NCBI GenBank assembly: GCA_028274465.1
Contig: CM051455.1
Coordinates: forward strand, 46,207,129-46,271,128
Reading direction: 5' to 3'
DNA: 64,000 bases
DNA from: Plantago ovata
Taxonomy: Eukaryota; Streptophyta; Magnoliopsida; Lamiales; Plantaginaceae
Shown here piece by piece: positions 1-10,700 of the stretch (position 1 is the first letter of the stretch; the number at the start of each line of letters is the position of its first letter). Both the position numbers and the translations under genes were made by a program. The notes beneath the pieces are model-generated. The model saw nothing but the letters and a program-made list of their open reading frames with translations, searched no databases and was not told where the DNA came from.

Positions 1-1700
1 GATACTCCACCTTACGGTTTTGATTAAATTTAATTGATTTGTCAACTTGTACCTTTTAACTCTTGGCTTATCATTTTAAGTTAGACATACCGATAAATAT
101 CTAATTCCAGCCATGAACACTCAATTAGGTGTTTCTTTTGAACTTTGAACGGGTGACAACTGACATGATAGTATGCGGTCGTGATTTTTTCGTAGAAGTG
201 AGATGGAGAGTGTGTGTGAGTGCACCTCTTGTGCACACCTTTTGTGTAATATTTGTATATGCTGTTGAGTAACAAATTTTGATGTTTCAATTATAAAAAG
301 GAAAAAAATGGACCCATTCTAATTTAAACTTCCTAAAAAATAGAGCTGTTTTTTTTTAAAGCCAGATTTGCTTTTCCTACAAATTTACAGAACATATGTA
401 AGTATGTTTATTGCTCTAGCACTTGTCCTGCTTGTTATTTCCATGAGGAATATTTTGCGGGAATGCAATTATGCATGCGCATTTGAGATATATCGTGGCT
501 GCCGTATTATCTCATTATACTGCTATATATATATTGGAAATGCAAGTAAGGAAATTGAGTATTAGAACCCTTAGAATTTTAGTAGTAATGGTTTGCTTCA
601 TGGACACAAAGGTTGTTGAGTGCAAGGGTGATGTAGATTTGCCTTCTCTTTATCATCAGTTTTAAGACTTGGCTTTTTGGCCTTCTGGTTAGTGTATGAT
701 CATGCATGGTTTTACAAATAACAGTCACTTAGACATTACGTACAGTCTGCTTGAACATATAACTATTTGAGCGCTGCTGGGTGGCGTAAATAAAGGTTGT
801 GTTGTTCCGGTTTTGAGGTCATATGATAAGGTTAAGGTCATGTAGATTTGGATTGTTGTATATGTGACTCATTGCACTTGATCAGTGACTCTTTGCGTGA
901 GTGCATGCAAGAAATTGGGTGTATTTAAGTGCTTCATGTGCTAACTTTTGTTTTGTTCTCACGTATCTATATTTCTGGTGTACATGGGTACGTCTTGATG
1001 ACTATTTTTTCTGTTTCATGTATCAACCTCTTGTTTACTTCCTCTCATTTTGTTGTTTTACCTTTTAAGTGTAAGTGGATCAGTATCCGGGAGAAAACAA
1101 CATCACCCGTTCTTGAATTCGTTTCTAGAACTTAATATGGTCGATCGATATTCCCCCTTTCGGATTTGATTAGAGTTGAAATGCCGAATTGAGTTGTATT
1201 CTCCAACTCTTGTCTAAATGTAAGTTAGAAATGACACAATGATCAAAAGAAAACTACAACCACGAACGTTTAGTGGTGCACAACTTGAGGGGCATTATAA
1301 TGTGGTTTTTGGCTTACTAACTAGGGGATGTGGGTCGGGTGTGATGTTTGTTGGAGAAATGGAATATCGCTTATGCACTTTTATTTGTATTGTTGCAATT
1401 GTTATATTAATAAACATTTTTCCCTTTAAAACAATGAGATATAGAGTTAGCAATTAGCAAGCTAAATGTTTATTTAAACGTAAGCAACCACAATAAAGGC
1501 ATAACACATGGACAATGTGCAATTTAATGTATCTTATCGTTGGATTGCAAATAAACTGCTTGTTTCGTATGTAACAATTACTGTGTATCAATTGATTTAT
1601 TAAAATCGTCTACCATGTTGACTATGGCTCTTCATATATCCATGACTCAATCATCAGTAATGGTTGTTATGGCAAAAATCTGAGTATTACTCTTCATATA
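1..1700. other. AT-rich spacer, no gene recognised
   Basis: No reading frame here resembles a known protein and no splice-linked frame is visible. The sequence is AT-rich with scattered short ORFs of 60-75 codons that look random. Regulatory DNA for a gene to the left of the window cannot be excluded. Confidence 0.5.
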
Positions 1701-1860
1701 ATATAATGGTCAACGTGCTAAGCGCGGTGCTTCAATGCAAATGTGATGGTCGTGCTACGGGATTCTTCGAGCAGTTTAGTAGTCTCTTATTTTCTTTGCA
1801 TTTCAAAATTATTCGCATGACAAAATGTTCTACATAGGAAACTAAATTTGTTAACAATGG

Positions 1861-1892
1861 GCATCGCGCTAAGCGCGATGCTCCAACTCTAG
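1861..1892 (+). mobile_element. Helitron-like 3' terminus (hairpin plus CTAG)
   Basis: A perfect inverted repeat with 10-bp arms (GCATCGCGCT and its complement around one A) occupies 1861-1881. It is followed after seven bases by CTAG at 1889-1892 and then a T. A GC-rich hairpin shortly before CTRR, with insertion next to T, is the textbook Helitron 3' end. A degenerate version of the same hairpin lies at 1711-1730 without CTAG, which suggests a nested or older copy. The 5' end (TC) was not located, so the element's length is unknown. Similar hairpins occur on the minus strand near 50.2 kb and 53.9 kb. Confidence 0.6.
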
Positions 1893-2064
1893 TCCTCTAT
1901 AAAACTAAATTTAGGTTGTATTGACTACTCCGAACGCTTATAATTATAAATGACGGTGACATTATCCAGGTAAAACCGAACTTGTGTTGCTCGGCATTTC
2001 TTATGATCTTGATGGATGAATAGTGACTTAATTTTGTTACATATCATGACATCGACTGTGTCAG

Positions 2065-2311
2065 GTTTGGAGTAACGAGAAGTATGAGAGCGTAGAACAC
2101 AGGGCGATGGTGAATTCGAAGAAGGAAAGGCTTTCAATCCCTCTTTTTCTCAAGCCCGCGCATTACACATGGGTTGAACCTCTGGAGGAGTGAGAACCCG
2201 GCCAAGTACAGAGCGTATAACTGGGGGAAGTATCGAGTCACACGAAATGGCGGTAACTTCAAGAAGCTCTTGCAGTTGAAAACATTCAAATATCACATTT
2301 CAGGATCTGAA
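2065..2311 (+). pseudogene. Relic of a 2OG/Fe(II) dioxygenase last exon
   Basis: The segment begins directly after a CAG splice acceptor and translates as VWSNEKYESVEHR, matching the third exon of the dioxygenases at 4.7-10.7 kb, including the iron-binding His and the RxS 2-oxoglutarate motif (R-L-S). After PLEE about 11 bases are missing compared with the intact copy, which shifts the frame, and the homology then resumes as NPAKYRAYNWGKY. No exon 1 or 2 is found upstream. It is therefore an orphan exon, most likely the oldest remnant of the tandem array, left beyond the convergent CysRS gene. Confidence 0.85.
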
Positions 2312-2480
2312 TTGTATTTACATCTCTGGCAAGCATCTTTACATGTTCACAAAATTATGCATGTGTGTATAGTATGTTACAGTATTAAAACACTATTTGG
2401 GAATTGGGAAAAAAAAATCATGTAATATTACTTTGTAATCGACAAATTAAAACATAAGTTGATGTACATTAGTGCAAAAA

Positions 2481-4049
2481 CTAAAATTCTTGATTGGGCC
2501 TTGGTGTAGTGGGTTCCATCAAGATGCAGGCTGGCCTACTAGGCTGCCAGACCGTTTCTGTCCCAACGTCCATTACAGAAATTCCCTTGGCAGCAAGTTC
2601 ACTCCTTTTCTTGTCACTCTTTTTGATCTCGTCACTCGAGAAATTCTTACTTTGCCTTGCGTTTTCCCGTGCTACCATTCTTGCCTCAACGACTTCTCGC
2701 ATTTCATCTTCAGTTAATCCCGCTCTCTTCAAAGCTTTATCTCTGAGTTGCTGCAAAACATCAATGTAACTCAGATTTGAAAGCAATCCAAGAACATCCA
2801 AAACGTTTCTGATTTCTTTCTGCAGATCAGCAAGAGACTCTTTGATAGATAACTGCAGTTTCTTTTCTGGAGTCTTCTTGAGCTGCTTTATCAAAGTGTT
2901 CACACTCTTGAGTGCTTCGTGGAGCGCTTTCAATATAGTTGGAGTATGCAGGTCGTCTGCTAATTTCGTCTCCAACTCATCACGCAACTTAGATTCACAT
3001 TTGCCAGTCGTCACTACACTTTGGTCTAGCGATGACAACGCGTCTTCAACATCCTGTAAAGTCTGATAGGTATAAAAGAGAGCCTCTGATGCAATATCCA
3101 GTTGTGATGTTGAATAGTTAACCGGAGAACGGTAATGTGTCCCCAACAGAAAGTATCTCAATGCAAGCGGATGGTAGTGTTCCTTGCCACTGACGACGTC
3201 TTGAATAGTCCAAAAGTTCCCAAGCGACTTAGACATCTTTGCATCATTTGCAGCAGTAACGAAACCGTTATGCATCCAGTAATTTATTTTCGTCTCCGGG
3301 CAAGCTGCACAGCTCTGAGCAAGCTCATTCTCATGGTGAGGGAACGTTAAATCCACGCCACCACCATGAATATCGAAAGCGTGTGTCAAGTACTGAGAAC
3401 TCATCGCACTGCACTCGATATGCCATCCAGGCCTCCCAGGACCCCAGGGACTGTCCCATTGGGGCTCACCGGGCTTCGCAGCCTTCCACAGTGTGAAATC
3501 AGCAGGGTTCCGCTTTCGCTCATCGACCGCAACACGTTCCCCTGCTCTATTATCCTCCTGCTTCCTTCCAGAAAGAACACCGTAATTCGGGAACCTGTCA
3601 ACAGAGAAGTAAACATCCCCATCAACAGCATAACCATAGCCATTGTCTATAATCCGCGCTATCATATCCTTGATCTGGTCTATATGATCGGTAACCTTCG
3701 GCTGGTGAGTAGGCGGAAGGCACTGTAGATCATCCATGTCCCTGAGAAACTCTTCACAGAATCTAGCACTCCACTTTAACGGATCCTCTCCGTTTTCATT
3801 GGCTTTGCGAATAATCTTGTCATCTATATCAGTGAAGTTACGGACATAGACAACATCGTAGCCTAAATATCTCAAATATCTGTAGAGAACATCGAAAGCA
3901 ACGTAAACCCGAGCATGGCCTATGTGGCTTAAGTCGTAGGGGGTAACACCGCAGACGTACATTCCGACTTTCCCCTCCACGATTGGCTTGAACACCTCCT
4001 TCCGTTTCGTCAAGGTGTTGTAGACTCGGAATTGAGCCGCCGCTGCCAT
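2481..4049 (-). CDS. Cysteinyl-tRNA synthetase, cytosolic type
   Basis: An uninterrupted 522-residue frame encodes class I cysteinyl-tRNA synthetase, which activates cysteine with ATP and charges tRNA-Cys. The nucleotide-binding signatures HIGH (residues 42-45) and KMSKS (271-275) are intact. The zinc ligands expected by analogy with the bacterial enzyme are present: C33 in YVCGVTPYD, C213 in WHIECSAM, H238 and E242 in FPHHENELAQ. The DALR-type helical region and a charged C-terminal tail follow. There is no obvious transit peptide before FRVYNTLT, so I infer the cytosolic isoform rather than the organellar one. The gene is intronless here. It converges on the dioxygenase relic at 2.07-2.31 kb, with only about 170 bp between them. 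Confidence 0.95.
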   Translation of the reverse strand: MAAAAQFRVYNTLTKRKEVFKPIVEGKVGMYVCGVTPYDLSHIGHARVYVAFDVLYRYLRYLGYDVVYVRNFTDIDDKIIRKANENGEDPLKWSARFCEEFLRDMDDLQCLPPTHQPKVTDHIDQIKDMIARIIDNGYGYAVDGDVYFSVDRFPNYGVLSGRKQEDNRAGERVAVDERKRNPADFTLWKAAKPGEPQWDSPWGPGRPGWHIECSAMSSQYLTHAFDIHGGGVDLTFPHHENELAQSCAACPETKINYWMHNGFVTAANDAKMSKSLGNFWTIQDVVSGKEHYHPLALRYFLLGTHYRSPVNYSTSQLDIASEALFYTYQTLQDVEDALSSLDQSVVTTGKCESKLRDELETKLADDLHTPTILKALHEALKSVNTLIKQLKKTPEKKLQLSIKESLADLQKEIRNVLDVLGLLSNLSYIDVLQQLRDKALKRAGLTEDEMREVVEARMVARENARQSKNFSSDEIKKSDKKRSELAAKGISVMDVGTETVWQPSRPACILMEPTTPRPNQEF

Positions 4050-4119
4050 GTTAATTTCTCCAATTTGATTTCTAGGGTTTGTGAGTTATATAATTTAGTA
4101 CAACACATGTATGGTATCG

Positions 4120-4127
4120 TATATATA
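4120..4127 (-). promoter_or_regulatory. Probable TATA box of the CysRS gene
   Basis: TATATATA lies on the minus strand about 70 bp upstream of the CysRS start codon, a normal distance for a plant TATA box with a short leader. Based on position and sequence only. Confidence 0.35.
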
Positions 4128-4139
4128 GAGAGGAGAGCC

Positions 4140-4748
4140 TGTGACACGGAGGTTTCCTAATGCATTCAGAACAAGAAGATTATGTATCCGATCCTAATCA
4201 TTAGTTTAACTTTTTACAATTAATCATTTCTGATTTTGACGGTATTCAAATTGTAATAATATTAAATAAAATTAAATTATAAATTTTTTTTTATAATATA
4301 GTTTGTTAAATATTTGTTCACTATAGTTTAAAAATAATTTATAATTAAAACTGAAAACTGTTAACGAAAAAGTAAATAGTTTGGGACCGAGATAGTTCGA
4401 AATCTAATCAGGTGGATTATCAATTTACCCCTTTTGTTTTGCAAAACTACCAGACCTTGTCGAAATTTTTTTTTTTTTTTTTTTTTTAAATTCATCTTGT
4501 GATGATAAAGGTCTAAATTCGAAACATTAAATTAGTAGAATAGGGACAAGATAGTACAGAACAGCGGAAGGTGAGCACACGTTCATCAATGACATCAATC
4601 TCCTCACCATGTCCAGGTTCAATGTATCCACTCATGTCCAAATTCATCTATCACAATTCACATGCACAGGAAGTACTATACCAGTCCATCACCTTAACAA
4701 CCTGTGATCGGCAATTCCACTTCACAAACAATCCTCAATCAATCAAAC
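4140..4748. other. Intergenic region between divergent genes
   Basis: AT-rich DNA between the divergently transcribed CysRS and dioxygenase genes. It contains a poly(T) run at about 4467-4487 and presumably both promoters. No conserved element could be singled out on the dioxygenase side. Confidence 0.4.
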
Positions 4749-6012
4749 ATGGGAGAAGTTGATCCTGGTTTCATCCAGGCCCTGGAACACCGCCCCAAAC
4801 CCGAACTCATCCACGCCGATGGCATCCCGCTCATCGATCTCTCCCCATTGAACTCCCCTGATCCCGACCCTCACGCCCTGGAACACCTAGTTTCCCAAAT
4901 AGGTGACGCGTGTGAGCAATGGGGATTTTTCCAGGTGATCAATCACGGCGTACCGTTCCAGGTCCAGGACAGAATCCGTTCGGCTTCCAGGAAGTTCTTC
5001 TGGCTGCCTAAGGAGGAGAAGAAGAAAGTTAGTAGAGATGAGGTTAATCCCTATGGGTACTATGACACCGAACATACCAAGAATGTGAGGGATTGGAAGG
5101 AAGTGTTCGATTTTACGGTGCTTGATCCCACTTATATGCCGTTGTCAGGTGACCCTGATGATATGGAGCTCAGGAAGCTGACTACTAGTAATTGGCCTGA
5201 GAATCCACCTGAATTGAGGTAGCTTATTTGGTTCTCCTTTTTAATCAATTTACTGCATTGTTATTTTGTTATCTTGGATGAAATTTAGTTTGTGAGCACA
5301 TGATTTAATTACCAACTAAAATGGCATGTTATCGCAGGGAGGCGTGTCTCGAATATGCAGCAGAAGTCGAAAAACTCTCTTACAAATTGCTGGAGCTTAT
5401 AGCACTGAGCTTGAACTTGCCCCGAGACCGATTCAGGGGCTTTTTTGACGATCAGATCAGCTTTATCCGGCTCAATCACTATCCTGCATGCCCGATTCCA
5501 GATCTGGCTCTTGGTGTAGGCCGACACAAGGATGCCGGTGCCCTGACAATTCTTGCTCAAGATGATGTTGGAGGGCTTCAGGTGAAGAGGAAAACTGATG
5601 GCGAGTGGATTCTTGTCACGCCTAATCCTGATGCTTATATCATCAATGTTGGTGACATTATTCAGGTAAGACTCTAAGAGTTTAGCATATTGCGTAGATA
5701 AGCCGAAAAGTCCTTGCAGTTTCCTGAAAGATGATCTGTCTTTGAATTTGTATACAGGTATGGAGCAATGACAAATACGAAAGTGTGGAACACAGAGTGA
5801 AAGTTAATTCAGAGAAGGAAAGGTTTTCGATTCCATTCTTCCTGAATCCTGCACATTACACCGTGGTGGAGCCCCTGGAGGAGCTTGTAGATGAGCAGAA
5901 TCCTGCCAAGTACAAACCTTATAACTGGGGAAAGTTTTTCGCTGCCCGAAAACTCAGTAACTTCAAGAAGCTTGCTGTTGAAAATGTTCAGATATATCAT
6001 TTCAAGAACTAG
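4749..6012 (+). CDS. 2-oxoglutarate/Fe(II)-dependent dioxygenase, intact copy
   Basis: Three exons (4749-5218, 5338-5665, 5758-6012) with GT-AG introns in phases 2 and 0 give a 350-residue protein, the usual length of plant DOXC dioxygenases. The N-terminal DIOX_N domain contains IPLIDLSP and WGFFQVINHGVP. The catalytic jelly roll carries H220-x-D222 (GRHKDAG) and H278 (ESVEHR) as iron ligands, and R288-F-S290 to bind 2-oxoglutarate. All key residues are present, so the enzyme should be active. The substrate cannot be told from sequence; family members act in hormone, flavonoid and specialised metabolism. The start MGEVDPGFIQ matches the starts of the two neighbouring copies. It is the first of three tandem paralogues and the only one with an unbroken frame. 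Confidence 0.93.
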
Positions 6013-6161
6013 CAGCGAAGTTACATTAAGGTCACCTGTCGCTTACAGTTGCGAATTTGTGAGTGTATTTACACTTACCAATTAGTATATCGTGCTGTTT
6101 TGGGCGAGCTTGTGATGTAAATAAATAAGTTCTTTGTAATGTAATTGGCAGTTAAAGAGAC

Positions 6162-6370
6162 GTGTTATTTTCTTCTCTGTGCTTGAATCTTTTAGAAACA
6201 TTTCAACTAGACTTTTATATTTTCGGATGAGCATAGTAGGTTCACAGGTTAACTGAAACAATGAAAATGGCCTGATACATGATATCCTTGTAGATCATAG
6301 TTGAGGCAAAGTACAGTTCTCTGCTTGTTTTAGGCCAAAGTTATCGATGATAATCGTTACAACACGTAAT
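6162..6370. repeat. Duplicated 3'-flanking block (pair with 8443-8652)
   Basis: About 210 bp downstream of the first dioxygenase, containing TTCTTCTCTGTGCTTGAATC and TTAGGCCAAAGTTA, recurs in the same order downstream of the second copy at about 8443-8652. The offset of about 2.28 kb equals the offset between the start codons of copies 2 and 3. The array therefore arose by duplication of a segment including intergenic DNA, by unequal crossing over, and not by retrocopying. Confidence 0.85.
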
Positions 6371-6839
6371 TTAGTCAAATTTTTGGTGAAAACTGATTCC
6401 AGAGATTTGGTTGTTGGGAAAATGATTTTCTATATAACATGCCATCAGGAGATTAATCATTAAAATGCTTAGTCATGAGTACTACAAGGATTAAAATAAC
6501 AATCACAAACAATGATTAATGATGAAAAAAAACCATCCAAGATGTGACATTTTCTGTGTAGATGACAACTAATACAAACAGGAAGAAGAGAAGAAATAGA
6601 TCACCTTCTAGATTAGCTAGGTGTGTTTCACCGTGTTACACGGTGTGTCGGCCAATTATTTCTAGATTCTAGATTAATTTGGTGGTTGTAGCATCCATTA
6701 ATTGCTACATTGAAGAAATTTTCTTGCAAGTCTTAACTTACTGGGAGATATGGAGAAATTTCTTGCAAGTCATAACTTTTTGATTGATTGATTTATCTTT
6801 TGTCCCTCATTGCCAATTGATCAGTACAGGTAATATAAG

Positions 6840-6850
6840 TATATATATAA
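6840..6850 (+). promoter_or_regulatory. Probable TATA box of dioxygenase copy 2
   Basis: TATATATATAA lies 48 bp before the start codon of copy 2. Copy 3 keeps an equivalent TATATATAA at 9126-9134, 41 bp before its own start. Both core promoters came along in the duplicated unit, so transcripts of the broken copies are possible. Confidence 0.5.
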
Positions 6851-6897
6851 CAGCATGCAAGAGACTATCAGTCAACAAACCAAGAATTCATAAAGCC

Positions 6898-8274
6898 ATG
6901 GGAGAACTTGATCCTGCTTTCATTCAGCCCGTTGAACAGCGGCCTAAACTTGAGATAGTCGAAGCTGAAGGAATCCCATTAATCGACCTCTCCCCAGTGA
7001 ACGCCCTGGAACCTGATCCTGATTCCCTGGAAAGACTAGTAGCCGAAATAGGTGATGCTTGTGAGAAATGGGGATTTTTCCAGGTGATGAATCATGGTGT
7101 GCCATCAGAAATTCGCGAAAGGGTCGAGTCAGAGTCAAGGAAGTTCTTTGCCCTTCCGAAAGACGAGAAGAATAAGGTGAGGAGGAGTGAGGCAAACATC
7201 TTCGGATACTCTGACATGGAGATAACGAAGAGTGTGAGGGACTGGAAAGAGGTGTTCGATTGCACAGTAGAGAATCCAACTGTTGTATATGCTTCAGATG
7301 AGCCAGAGGATAAAGAGTTGTTGGAGTTAACTAATCAATGGCCTGAGTATCCTCCAGAACTAAGGTAAGTCAAAATAATGTGATCAGTTAACAGAACTTT
7401 GGGAGATTTTAAAAACTATTTATAACATTTCACTGACTTTTAGTAAGCCATTTTACTGTGTTTACGAATATGTAATCTGGCTTCTGCTTGTATTTGTAAG
7501 GCCAAAGAATTATAAGGCCAAGCAGAAGCCAGAAGCACTGTTGAAGGCGTTGCATGTGTCGAATTATCTGTGTATATATATCTGAATGGTAGCCAATTAA
7601 CAGGGAAGCATGCGAAAAGTACTCGAAAGAAATGCAAAAACTGACTCACAGGTTACTGGGACTGATATCCTTGAGCTTAGGCTTATCAAAATACCGGCTG
7701 AGTGGCTTCTTTAAGAGCCCAACAAGCTTTATGCGGCTCAACTACTATCCAGTTTGCCCTGCTCCTGAATTAGCACTTGGACTCGGTAGACACAAGGATG
7801 CGGGAGCCGGGGCAATTCTGTATCAAGACAACGTTGGTGGACTAGAAGTGAGGAGGAAATCCGATGGAGAGTGGATCTTGTCAAACCTATTTCTGATGCT
7901 TACATCGTCAATGTTGGTGATATAATCCAGGTAACATATATATTATCTTTCTTTCATTTTTCTGATTCAGTTTCATTCGAAAGATGTGCTTTGATCCAAA
8001 TGAGTTACATGTTGGGGGTCAGGTTTGGAGCAATGATAAGTATGAAAGTGTGGAGCATAGAGTGACGCTGAATTCAGGTAAGGAAAGGTACTCGATTCCG
8101 TTTTTAATCAATCCTTCACATGACACATGGTTGAACCTCTGGAAGAGATGGTGAATGAGGAAATCCTGCCAAATACAAAGGATATTCCTGGGGGAAGTTC
8201 TACGCGGATCGAAACTCAGTAATTTCAAGAAGCTCACTTCAGATAAGATTCAAGTGCATTATTTCAAGATATGA
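6898..8274 (+). pseudogene. 2OG/Fe(II) dioxygenase, frameshifted copy 2
   Basis: The exons align with the intact gene: 6898-7364, 7604-7930 and 8023-8274. Exon 1 is open (MGELDPAFIQ to PPELR) and exon 2 keeps the HKD iron motif. Exon 2 is 327 instead of 328 bases: one T is missing after GEWI at about 7878, so the frame shifts before the intron. Exon 3 has three further one-base losses relative to copy 3, near 8131 (after HDTW), near 8162 and near 8213. Splice sites remain consensus. Four indels make a full-length product impossible as assembled; a truncated transcript is conceivable. Indel errors in the assembly are an alternative explanation. Confidence 0.88.
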
Positions 8275-8442
8275 GTTCCAGTGATCATCTACATGGTTCA
8301 TATGTTCTATGTTACTGTATTATATGTGTGAGAGTTCATGTGGTTAAAGATGGTGGTTTCTGTTTACTCTTCGGTAACACGTGATGAGAATAAATGTTCA
8401 GACAGTGTACTATATGAAAGATAAGAAATGTGAAGATATATG

Positions 8443-8652
8443 TTGATTTTCTTCTCTGTGCTTGAATCTTTTAGATTACATTTCACGCAAAATTTTATAT
8501 TTTCGCATGAGCATAGAAGGTTCACGGGTTTACTGAAACAACGAAAAAGTGGCCTGATATATATGATCCTTGTAGATCATAGCTGAGGCAAACAGTTTCT
8601 CTGCCAGTTTTAGGCCAAAGTTACCGATAATAATCGTTACATGTAACACGCA
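8443..8652. repeat. Duplicated 3'-flanking block (second copy)
   Basis: Diverged copy of the block at 6162-6370, with substitutions and small indels throughout. Together with the paralogous exons it defines the ~2.28 kb tandem unit. Further downstream homology continues to about 8850. Confidence 0.85.
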
Positions 8653-9174
8653 GTTTATTCTAATCTCTTGTGAAAACTCATTCTAGAAATTTGGTTGTTG
8701 GGAAAATGAGTTTCTAGATTACATGTCATCAGGTGATTAGTTATAAAAATGTTTATTCATCATACAATGATTAATGAAGAAAAGAACAATCCAACATTTT
8801 CTGTGTAAATGACAACTAATGCAAATAAGAAGAAGAGAAGAAACAGATCACTTTCTAGACTTTTAGTACTAGTTGGTATCAATTCTTCTGCTTTTTATCA
8901 CTTTCAATAAATAAATTTCTTGTAGGTCTTAACTTACTGGGAAATGTGGAGAAAGTTACAACAGCAAGATAAGATATATCAACAGAAAACAAATAACGTT
9001 GGTTGAGAGTAGTAGGTACTAGGTAGTAACTTCTCCCAGAATTCACCAACATAACATTAAAAAAGAGTCACTTTCTGATTGATTGATTTATATTTAGTCC
9101 CTCGTTGCCAGTTGATCAGTGCAAGTATATATAAGTGTGTGCAATCAGTCAGCAAACCAAGAATTTATATAGCC

Positions 9175-10700
9175 ATGGGGGAACTTGATCCTGGTTTCAT
9201 TCAGGCTGTTGAACACCGGCCTAAACTTGAGATAGTTGAAGTTGAAGGAATCCCATTAATTGACCTCTCCCCAGTGAACGCCCTGGAACCTGATTCCAAT
9301 ACCTGGAAAGCCTAATAGCCGAGATAGGTGATGCGTGTGAGAAATGGGGATTTTTCCAGGTGATAAATCACGGGGTCCCATCAGATGTTCGTGAAAGGAT
9401 CGAGTCAGAAACAACGAAGTTCTTTGCCCTGTCAAAGATGAGAAGAATAAGGTGAGCAGGAGTGAGGTGAACATCTTTGGATACTCTGACATGGAGATAA
9501 CGAAGAGTGTGAGGGACTGGAAAGAGGTATTCGATTCCACTATCGAGAATCCAACTGTTGTATACGCTTCAGATGAGCCAGAGGATAAAGAGTTGCTGGA
9601 GTTGACTAATCAGTGGCCTGAGTATCCTCCAAAACTAAGGTAAGTCTAAATTATGTGATCAGTTAACGGAACCTGGGAGTAGTAATTAAGCGATTTTACT
9701 TTGTTTGCGAATATTTTTTTTTAAACGGCTAAAGATTTATATTAATTACATAGCATAAGAAATGCTCGAGAAGAGAATACAAGCTAATTGTAGCTTACAC
9801 CAAAAGTCAAAACGGAAAGAGATTACAACACCATGAGCCATAAGTCTTTCAACTAAACAACAAACAACCAATTCTAAGGACTAAAGGTATCTGGCTTCTG
9901 CTGTATTTGTAAGCCAAAATAAGTATAAGGCCAAGCAAAATCCAGAAGCACTGTTGAAGGTGTTGTGTTAATTGTTATATCGTTTTATTTGTGCATATAT
10001 AGCTGACATAGTATCCAATTAACAGGGGAGCATGCGAAGAGTACTCGAAAGAAATGCAAAAACTGACACACCGGTTACTGGGACTGATATCCTTGAGCTT
10101 AGGCTTACCAAAAGACCGGTTAAGTGACTTCTTTAAGAGCCCAACAAGCTTTATGCGGCTCAACTACTATCCAGTTTGCCCTGCTCCTGAATTAGCACTT
10201 GGACTCGGTAGACACAAGGATGCAGGAGCTATGACAATCCTAGACCAAGACAATGTTGGTGGACTAGAAGTGAAGAGGAAATCAGATGGAGAGTGGATCT
10301 TTGTCAAACCTGTTCCTGATGCTTACATTGTCAATGTTGGTGACCTAATCCAGGTAACATCTTATCTCTCTTTCATGTTTCTGATTCAGTTTCATTTGAA
10401 AGCTAGATGTGCTTTGATCCAGTTTACTTACATGTTGAGGATCAGGTTTGGAGCAATGACAAGTATGAAAGTGTGGAGCACAGAGTGACAGTGAATTCTG
10501 CAAAGGAAAGGTTTTCGATTCCGTTCTTCATCAATCCTTCACATGACATATGGATTGCACCTCTGGAAGAGATGGTGAATGAGGAAAGTCCTGCCAAATA
10601 CAAGGGATATTGCTGGGGAAAGTTCTACGCGGCTCGAAAACTCAGTAATTTCAAGAAGCTCACTTCAGAGAATATTCAAGTGCATCATTTCAAGATATGA
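9175..10700 (+). pseudogene. 2OG/Fe(II) dioxygenase, frameshifted copy 3
   Basis: The exons are 9175-9639, 10026-10353 and 10446-10700. Exons 2 (328 bases) and 3 (255 bases) have exactly the intact lengths and keep HKD, the distal His (ESVEHR) and R-F-S. The damage is confined to exon 1: an indel near 9291-9302 turns the frame into stops after EPD, and a one-base loss near 9432 (after FFALS) shifts it again. Between and after these the correct protein reappears (GDACEKWGFFQVINHGVP, then NIFGYSDMEI). The damage pattern is complementary to copy 2. Intron 1 is longer than in copy 2 because of an inserted retroelement tail. It may be a recent pseudogene or a real gene with sequencing errors. Confidence 0.85.
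9715..9888 (-). mobile_element. Short retroelement insertion in intron 1 of copy 3
   Basis: Compared with intron 1 of copy 2, about 174 bp are inserted between GCGAATAT and ATCTGGCTTC. The insert begins with a T run followed by AAACGGCTAAAGATTTATA, which read from the minus strand is a body ending in poly(A), as in a 5'-truncated LINE or SINE 3' end. No clear target-site duplication is seen. It postdates the split of copies 2 and 3. Confidence 0.6.

Noticed and set aside
2494-3728. Several plus-strand ORFs of 70-120 codons
   Set aside because: They are antisense shadows of the CysRS coding region, which has complete family motifs.
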